Position numbers and translations under genes: made by a program. A DNA stretch of 30,206 nt from Chryseobacterium gleum (GTDB lineage Bacteria > Bacteroidota > Bacteroidia > Flavobacteriales_D > Sanyastnellaceae): assembly GCA_943330925.2 (NCBI GenBank), contig CALQJP020000002.1:1-30206 (forward strand). The letters run 5' to 3'. How positions within the stretch are numbered: position 1 is the stretch's first letter; each line of letters opens with the position of its first letter. This document shows positions 25,577 through 30,206 of this stretch, piece by piece. Under the pieces are notes generated by a model. The model saw only the letters and a list, made by a program, of their open reading frames with translations. It ran no database searches and had not been told where the DNA came from.

Positions 25577-26154
25577 GCTTCGTCTTCCGTTATCCACTTG
25601 TAAATTTCAGGTGCTTGATAATTCTTCATGCGATCAAGCAGCCGTTCAGCATGGTCGTCGACCAGTATCAAGTCGCGAACGGTGTTGTTTAAGAAGCCTT
25701 CGTTGCACATGTGATGCACGAACTGGATAAGATGGTCGAAATAGCCGTTTACATTGAGTAATCCGATTGGGTATTCGTGCATGCCGAGTTGGGCCCACGT
25801 GAGTATCTCGAATAGCTCGTCGAGGGTGCCGAAGCCACCAGGCAACGCCATTACACCTTGGCTGAGGCGATGCATCAGCATTTTTCGTTCGTGCATGGTG
25901 TCTACCACATGAAGGTTGGTTACTTCGTAGTGAGTCACTTCTTTCGTGCGCAGGAATTTGGGAATAACGCCGGTGACCGTTCCGCCGGCTGCTAATGCAC
26001 CATCAGCAACGGCACCCATGATGCCGATTTTTCCACCACCGAAAACGACTTCGATGGAACGTGACGCGAGGAGTTTACCTGTTTGTAAGCCGATTTCTTT
26101 GTAAAGCGGGTTGTTCCCTTCGCTTGCGCCGCAGAATACTGTGATGCTTTTCAT
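25573..26154 (-). CDS. LOG-family phosphoribohydrolase-like protein, short form
   Basis: This 193-residue TIGR00730 protein has the classic LOG length and motifs: VFCGASEG (6-13), FGGGKIGIMGAVADGAL (38-54), MHERK (87-91), and PGGFGTLDELFE (105-116) with the family's conserved Glu113. LOG enzymes release free base from nucleoside 5'-monophosphates. It starts 18 bases after the lamin-tail gene and its stop overlaps the helicase start, placing it firmly in the unit. Together with the gene at 23125-23832 it makes two LOG paralogues within 3 kb; the two are divergent, so this is not a recent duplication. Confidence 0.91.
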   Translation of the reverse strand: MKSITVFCGASEGNNPLYKEIGLQTGKLLASRSIEVVFGGGKIGIMGAVADGALAAGGTVTGVIPKFLRTKEVTHYEVTNLHVVDTMHERKMLMHRLSQGVMALPGGFGTLDELFEILTWAQLGMHEYPIGLLNVNGYFDHLIQFVHHMCNEGFLNNTVRDLILVDDHAERLLDRMKNYQAPEIYKWITEDEA

Positions 26155-26172
26155 GAGCGCAAGATACGCTTG

Positions 26173-27834
26173 CTATCCGTTTTTAATGAGGCGCAGGCAA
26201 CTTCCGTCGCTGGTTCGCACGATGTACACGCCGGGAAGCCAGCCGGTGGCATTGATTATCCGCTCGTTATTTAAGCTGGCAATGTGCTTTCCTGTGATGT
26301 CGAAAATGGATGCACTTACAGCACGGCTCAATTGAACTTGATTCTCTGCAGGGTTTGGGAATGCTAACAACGAGGTTGATTCATTTTCGAGCACGTGGAT
26401 TGTCCCCCCGTTATTGCTCGCTTCTGGCGTTGATACTATGAATAGCACCCAATCTTCTGCGCCATCGGTAATGCGCCCGTACGACGTGTCGGGGGCGATG
26501 TAATCCCATTGAATTTCGTCGGCCAGTGTATATCCATCGGGGCTAGCCAGGCTGAGGTATTCGCCGTTGTTGGATAGGCGAAAATCGGCGTGCAAAACGC
26601 CCTGCTCGACATCGGCATCTGCCCAAAATAGCAGCCATCCGTTGGCGGGCACAACCACACTGTCGGGGAAGCTCGACGATACTACCCACTTATTGCGTAC
26701 TTCCGGATCGTCGCTGAAATAGTAGCCGCTGAGATTAACCGGGTAGTTGTTGGGGTTGTATACTTCGAACCAGTCTTCCAGTTCACCGACATTGTCGGTT
26801 ATACCGTTTTGATTGGCTGAAAGGAATTCGTTGATTACGATGTTTTCAGGTTGAATAACGATCAGCTGGTTGGTTACCGTTGGAGTAGGCGAGGCGAATT
26901 CGATGCTATTGGTAGCTCCATCGCTTATGCGCCCCCAGCTGTGGTCGGCAGACACGTTTAAGTATGCGTAGTTATCGACCACGCTTAATCCGTCGGGGCC
27001 CACGAGTTGAATGGTTGCACCTTCTTCAGGCAACTGCAGGGGGCTGTGGTTGACATCATCGCTCAGGTCGTTGTCGCACCAAATGAGAGCATGTCCGCCT
27101 GGCGGTATAACCGTGCGCGCAGGCCGTGTATTGGGCACTGTCCAAGCGGTACCTCCATTAATTGCAATGCTGTAGTTGGCGATGTTTACCTGAAAGGAAT
27201 TCGGGTTGTAGATTTCAAACCAGGGGTCGAATTCATTTTCTAAATCGTCATATGTTGAAGTATTGATGGCTTGAACCTCGTTGATGAAAAGCAGATCATT
27301 ATTCTGGATTTCGAAGTTGTTGTCGTCGAATGTCACATTGTTGAAATATTGCCATTGCGGACAACCATCGCAAGAGCGACCCCAGCTAACATCGCGCGCC
27401 ATTTCGGGAAAGGAGGTGCTATCGATTATCGTCAGGCCGTCGGGAGCAGTAAGCAATATCATTTCACCGTCACTGTCGAGCGCAAAGCCGGCATTGTGTG
27501 ACGGGCCTTGTGTGTTCAGGTTATCGTAGTCATCGTCGATCCAGAATATGATGAAGTTGTTGGGGAGAACAGTAGTCACGCCTGCATCATCGGCTGGTAT
27601 TTGCCATTTGGTGAGGCTGTCCGGATTGTCGCTCAAGTAGTAACCTGCCAAATTGGTAATTCCGCTTCCAGGTGGATTGTAGATTTCAATCCAGTCGTCG
27701 TATTCAAAGAAATCGTCCATTGCAATGGTGCTGTTGCGGGTAAGGATTTCATTGATTCGGAGGTTGGTATTTTGTGCTTGTGCAGTGCAAGCGCAGAATA
27801 TGAGCAACGTATAAAGGATCGTTTTCTTTTTCAT
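26173..27834 (-). CDS. Secreted protein with three lamin tail domains and T9SS sorting domain
   Basis: The start is ATG 27834; the open frame extends to a TTG at 27849, but MKKKTILYTLLIFCACTAQAQ from 27834 is a clear signal peptide. Three lamin-tail-domain (LTD) repeats follow at about 26-155, 182-305 and 331-458. Each has INE(I/V/F)L or similar, DD/DPW(I/F)E(I/V)YNP, GYY(L/F)SD, a WxVPxxxxxPPxGxxLxWxD strand and SxGRxxDG. Residues 489-553 (LAFPNPAENQV...SIFDITGKHIAS...GVYIVR...RLIKNG) are a T9SS type A sorting domain, so the protein should reach the cell surface. LTDs are Ig-like binding folds; here no nuclease or CotH domain is attached. A four-gene leftward unit begins here. Confidence 0.92.
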   Translation of the reverse strand: MKKKTILYTLLIFCACTAQAQNTNLRINEILTRNSTIAMDDFFEYDDWIEIYNPPGSGITNLAGYYLSDNPDSLTKWQIPADDAGVTTVLPNNFIIFWIDDDYDNLNTQGPSHNAGFALDSDGEMILLTAPDGLTIIDSTSFPEMARDVSWGRSCDGCPQWQYFNNVTFDDNNFEIQNNDLLFINEVQAINTSTYDDLENEFDPWFEIYNPNSFQVNIANYSIAINGGTAWTVPNTRPARTVIPPGGHALIWCDNDLSDDVNHSPLQLPEEGATIQLVGPDGLSVVDNYAYLNVSADHSWGRISDGATNSIEFASPTPTVTNQLIVIQPENIVINEFLSANQNGITDNVGELEDWFEVYNPNNYPVNLSGYYFSDDPEVRNKWVVSSSFPDSVVVPANGWLLFWADADVEQGVLHADFRLSNNGEYLSLASPDGYTLADEIQWDYIAPDTSYGRITDGAEDWVLFIVSTPEASNNGGTIHVLENESTSLLAFPNPAENQVQLSRAVSASIFDITGKHIASLNNERIINATGWLPGVYIVRTSDGSCLRLIKNG

Positions 27835-27846
27835 GATTTGTAAAGC

Positions 27847-27854
27847 CAAAGTTA
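27847..27854 (-). promoter_or_regulatory. Possible -7 promoter element of the lamin-tail operon
   Basis: TAACTTTG on the minus strand matches TAnnTTTG exactly, 12 bases upstream of the start codon. The predicted leader would be only a few bases, and no TTG lies at the usual distance. Confidence 0.3.
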
Positions 27855-28029
27855 ACGAAGCCCGGTGCTATTTTTTTTCGAGGTTTTGTCGGTTATTGGT
27901 TTTTTAAGTTATTCATCAACGGTGTTTAATCTCAAGTATTCCCCTCTTATGGCATACGCCTGAATATTGTATTCTACCGAAGAGCTTTTTTTTGCGTCGA
28001 TATCAGATTGAGTGGATGGTTGGGGTGGC

Positions 28030-28214
28030 GTAGCCCACGAATTTATTCGTGGGATTACAGAGATGTGGCTGATTTTGTAATCCCACCGCTGAAGCGGTGG
28101 GCTGTTGCAGGTCTTAAGCGGTGGGCTGTTGCAGGTCTGTCTTTTGCGCCGCTTTGTTTTTCCGACGTCGGTTGCGAGGGTTGGGGGTGCAGACACCACG
28201 AATTTATTCGTGGG
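28030..28214. repeat. REP-like composite repeat unit, left of the RAYT gene
   Basis: The unit begins with GTAG and hairpin H1, CCCACGAATTTATTCGTGGG (28034-28053). After a spacer of 28 bases comes hairpin H2, CCCACCGCTGAAGCGGTGGG (28082-28101). A half-copy of H2 plus its tail (GCGGTGGGCTGTTGCAGGT) is then repeated in tandem with a 24-base period (28092 and 28116). A conserved spacer follows, and a second H1 with one changed base ends it (28195-28214). H1 and H2 lack T runs. The stretch 27855-28029 is A/T-rich, and I see nothing in it. Confidence 0.85.
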
Positions 28215-28248
28215 AATCATAATTGAGTCTAATCAAAAATGTATAGAT

Positions 28249-28701
28249 ATGTGACATTCATTTACAAAAGTTTGGATTCACGCTGTTTGGTCTACGAAGA
28301 ACAGGCAACCCTTTATTGATGCTGAAATTGAGGCGCGTATTTATCGGGTAATTGCTGATGAATTTGCGTCTGCAAAATGTGATTTGAGAATTGTTAATGG
28401 TATGCCCGATCATGTTCATTGCCTGTTTCAACTGGACGGAATGCATTCCCCCAGTTCGATTATCAGACAAGTTAAAGGAGGTAGTTCACATTTAATCAAT
28501 CAAAGTGATTGGATAGGAGCCAAGTTTTCATGGCAAACAGGTTACTCTGCTTTTTCCGTAAGCGAGTCTATGTATTGGAAGGTTTACAATTACATTAAAC
28601 ACCAGAAGGCTCATCATCGTATTAAGTCATCGAATAATGAAATAGTAGCCTTGCTGAAGGCTCACAATGTTGAAGCTGATTTCGAGAAACTCTCGGAATA
28701 G
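28249..28701 (+). pseudogene. RAYT-type (IS200-like) REP-associated transposase with stop at codon 2
   Basis: A 150-residue HUH single-strand transposase of the Y1/TnpA-REP type, which in other bacteria cuts and rejoins REP hairpins. The start would be ATG 28249, but the second codon is TGA (28252-28254). The frame is then open to TAG 28699-28701: HSFTKVWIHAVWSTKNRQPF, the HUH motif PDHVHCLF (His55, His57), and YIKHQKAHH (probable catalytic Tyr115). No ATG, GTG or TTG exists in frame between the TGA and position 28384, and a start there would remove the first beta strand. A CGA-to-TGA transition would explain the stop. The stop codon TAG directly abuts hairpin H1, and REP units lie on both sides. 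A sequencing error cannot be excluded. Confidence 0.82.
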
Positions 28702-29016
28702 CCCACGAATTTATTCGTGGGGTTAAAGAGATGTGGCTGATTTTGTAATCCCACCGCTGAAGCGGTGGGCTGTTGCAGGTCTTAAGCGGTGGGCTGTTGC
28801 AGGTCGGTCGTTTACGTCGTTTTGTTTTTCGGACGTCGGTTGCGAGGGGGATTGCGTAGCCCACGAATTTATTCGTGGGAAGGATGCGGCGGTCAGCGAT
28901 TTTTTTAATCCCACCGCTGAAGCGGTGGGCTGTTGCAGGTCGGTCGTTTACGCCGTTTTTTTTCGGGCGTCGGTTGCGAGGGTTGGAGGTGCAGAGCCCA
29001 CGAATTTATTCGCGGG
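28698..29016. repeat. REP-like composite repeat units, right of the RAYT gene
   Basis: Two further units and a terminal hairpin. Unit B: H1 28702-28721, H2 28750-28769 and the 24-base tandem copy (28760 and 28784). Unit C: H1 28860-28879 (preceded by GTAG), H2 28910-28929 with no tandem copy. The terminal H1 is at 28997-29016 and has one stem mismatch. The spacers after H2 are near-identical among units A, B and C (CGACGTCGGTTGCGAGGG type). All copies have the same orientation. This accounts for nearly the whole 436-base gap between the transposase and dinB. Confidence 0.87.
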
Positions 29017-29027
29017 ATTAAAGAGCG

Positions 29028-29044
29028 TTGTAATTAGATTACAA
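29028..29044. promoter_or_regulatory. Candidate operator palindrome upstream of dinB
   Basis: TTGTAATTAGATTACAA is a perfect 7-bp inverted repeat with a 3-base centre, 93 bases upstream of the dinB start. The size and form suit a dimeric repressor site. It may be an SOS-type operator in this lineage, but that is inference, and no second copy was seen in the window. Confidence 0.3.
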
Positions 29045-29137
29045 TCTGCACGGGTTGATTTGTCAGCAAAATAACCATTGGATGATTCTACGCAGGAACA
29101 TAGCCTTGTGAGCTGGAATCATCAGTATCTTTCAACC

Positions 29138-30206
29138 ATGCCCGAACGCGCTATTTTGCATATGGATTTGGATACGTTTTTCGTGTCGGTGGAGCGCTTG
29201 CTCGATAGCAGGCTAAACGGCAGGCCTGTGCTTATTGGTGGCACCAGCGACCGCGGTGTGGTGGCTTCCTGCAGTTATGAGGCGCGAAAGTTTGGTGTGC
29301 ATAGCGCCATGCCAATGAAACTGGCCAAGCATCTGTGCCCCGAGGCGGTAGTTATACGCGGTAATTCGGCTAACTACATGAAGTATTCCGACATGGTAAG
29401 CGAGATTGTGCGTGATGCTGTACCTGTATTCGAGAAGACATCAGTCGACGAGTTCTATTGCGACTTGTCGGGCATGGACAAGTTTTTCGGTTGCTATCAA
29501 TACGGCACCGAGTTGCGCGAGCGCGTGATACGCGAAACAGGGTTGCCCATCTCGTTTGGATTGTCGGAAAACAAGACCGTGTCGAAAGTGGCTACAGGCG
29601 AGGCAAAACCGAATAATCAGCGCCGCATTTTATTGGGCGACGAGAAGCCTTTCCTTGCACCGCTGTCGATACAGAAAATACCCATGGTGGGCGATAAGAC
29701 CTACCAAACGTTGCGCAACATGGGCGTGAGTAAGATTCAGACCGTGCAGGATATGCCGGTGGAGTTGATGGAAAATGCCTTTGGCGATAATGGGGTCACC
29801 ATCTGGCGCAAGGCCAATGGCATCGATCCTTCGCCGGTGATTCCCTACCAGGAGCGCAAGTCGATATCCACCGAGCGCACATTCGATCGCGATACCATCG
29901 ATAGCGTAAAGCTGAGAGGTATTCTATTGGCTATGGCCGAAAACCTGGCTTTTCAGTTGCGCCGAGGCGATAAACTCACGTCTTGCATTACCATCAAAAT
30001 ACGTTACTCCGATTTTCAAACACACACACAGCAGTGCCGTATTCCGTTTACCTCGGCCGACCATCTCATTGTGCCGCGCGTACTCGAACTTTTCGATAAG
30101 GTGTACAATAGGCGCATGCTGGTGCGACTCATCGGCGTGAAGTTCAGTCATCTGGTAGGTGGCGGGTATCAAATCAATCTGTTCGATGATACCGAAGAAC
30201 GCATCA
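29138..30206 (+). CDS. dinB: DNA polymerase IV (Y-family), C-terminus beyond the window
   Basis: An error-prone translesion DNA polymerase. The ATG at 29138 gives 356 residues before the right edge; the family length of about 360-430 means only the tail is missing. Visible motifs are HMDLDTFFVSVE (8-19, metal ligand Asp10, steric-gate Phe15), CSYEARKFGVHSAMP (45-59, finger domain), TSVDEFYCDLSG (101-112, metal ligands Asp104 and Glu105), GLSENKTVSKVATGEAKP (template-binding palm region), a thumb with helix-hairpin-helix (IPMVGDKTYQTLRNMGV) and the little finger (ERKSISTERTF). The end, GGYQINLFDD, is common in Bacteroidota Pol IV. A near-consensus TATCTTTC with an upstream TTG lies just before the ATG, too close to be convincing. 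The upstream palindrome at 29028-29044 is a possible control site. Confidence 0.93.
   Translation, partial: MPERAILHMDLDTFFVSVERLLDSRLNGRPVLIGGTSDRGVVASCSYEARKFGVHSAMPMKLAKHLCPEAVVIRGNSANYMKYSDMVSEIVRDAVPVFEKTSVDEFYCDLSGMDKFFGCYQYGTELRERVIRETGLPISFGLSENKTVSKVATGEAKPNNQRRILLGDEKPFLAPLSIQKIPMVGDKTYQTLRNMGVSKIQTVQDMPVELMENAFGDNGVTIWRKANGIDPSPVIPYQERKSISTERTFDRDTIDSVKLRGILLAMAENLAFQLRRGDKLTSCITIKIRYSDFQTHTQQCRIPFTSADHLIVPRVLELFDKVYNRRMLVRLIGVKFSHLVGGGYQINLFDDTEERI

Noticed and set aside
25577..25597. GTG start for the DECD helicase
   Set aside because: The ATG at 25576 overlaps the upstream stop as ATGA and begins the conserved region.
23925..26154. LOG-helicase-DUF3817 genes as a defence system
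   Set aside because: There is no effector, nuclease or known defence domain, and the proteins look like housekeeping family members.
27835..27849. TTG start for the lamin-tail protein
   Set aside because: A clear signal peptide begins at the ATG at 27834.
28034..28101. H1 and H2 hairpins as Rho-independent terminators
   Set aside because: No T run follows the stems, the copies recur in fixed order, and no gene ends before most of them.
28384..28701. Short transposase frame from a TTG as an intact gene
   Set aside because: Clear family sequence lies in the same frame back to 28255, so this would be an N-terminal truncation.

Overview
The window looks like a chromosome segment of a Bacteroidota bacterium, most likely of the order Flavobacteriales (inference). 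The evidence is very large secreted proteins with C-terminal type IX secretion (T9SS) sorting domains, promoter elements of the form TTG-N18-21-TAnnTTTG, almost no Shine-Dalgarno sequences, and housekeeping proteins typical of that phylum.

Layout. (1) Positions 1-14718, minus strand: three collinear paralogous giant surface proteins in tandem. The leftmost is cut by the window edge; the other two have 1812 and 1981 residues. Each is a signal peptide followed by an array of HYR-like, Ig-type repeats with the signature TDNC...RTWxATDxCGN...DTTAPV. A domain of about 180-190 residues (GPGADW...YYFGFQ.G.GANN...GWF) is inserted inside one repeat near the N-terminus and again inside the last repeat before the T9SS sorting domain. 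Two genes carry a clear Bacteroidota-type promoter, and both complete genes end at a strong hairpin terminator, so they are probably separate transcription units. (2) 15019-18590, plus strand: an NlpC/P60 peptidase, a purine nucleoside phosphorylase and a DeaD-like RNA helicase. The helicase gene lies between two unrelated intergenic inverted repeats that are both built from 7-bp units. (3) 18671-20951, minus strand: a persulfide dioxygenase-rhodanese fusion and a secreted FKBP prolyl isomerase. (4) 21017-23832, minus strand: a LOG-family protein, an SGNH hydrolase and YaaA, closely spaced. (5) 23925-27834, minus strand: a lamin-tail-domain T9SS protein, a second LOG protein, a second DEAD-box helicase (with a DECD motif) and a DUF3817 membrane protein; the last three are joined by ATGA stop/start overlaps. 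(6) 28030-29016: a REP-like palindrome array around a RAYT-type (REP-associated tyrosine) transposase gene with an in-frame stop as second codon. (7) 29138 to the right edge, plus strand: a partial Y-family DNA polymerase IV.

How the parts relate. The left half is devoted to cell-surface display: the giant proteins should be exported by Sec, cross the outer membrane by T9SS and stay surface-attached or be released. The right half is mainly housekeeping: RNA remodelling, purine salvage, sulfide and peroxide defence, envelope hydrolysis and mutagenic repair. No defence island, prophage, tRNA, rRNA or CRISPR array was seen. The most unusual items are the nested domain of the giant proteins, the RAYT/REP locus and the two heptad inverted repeats.
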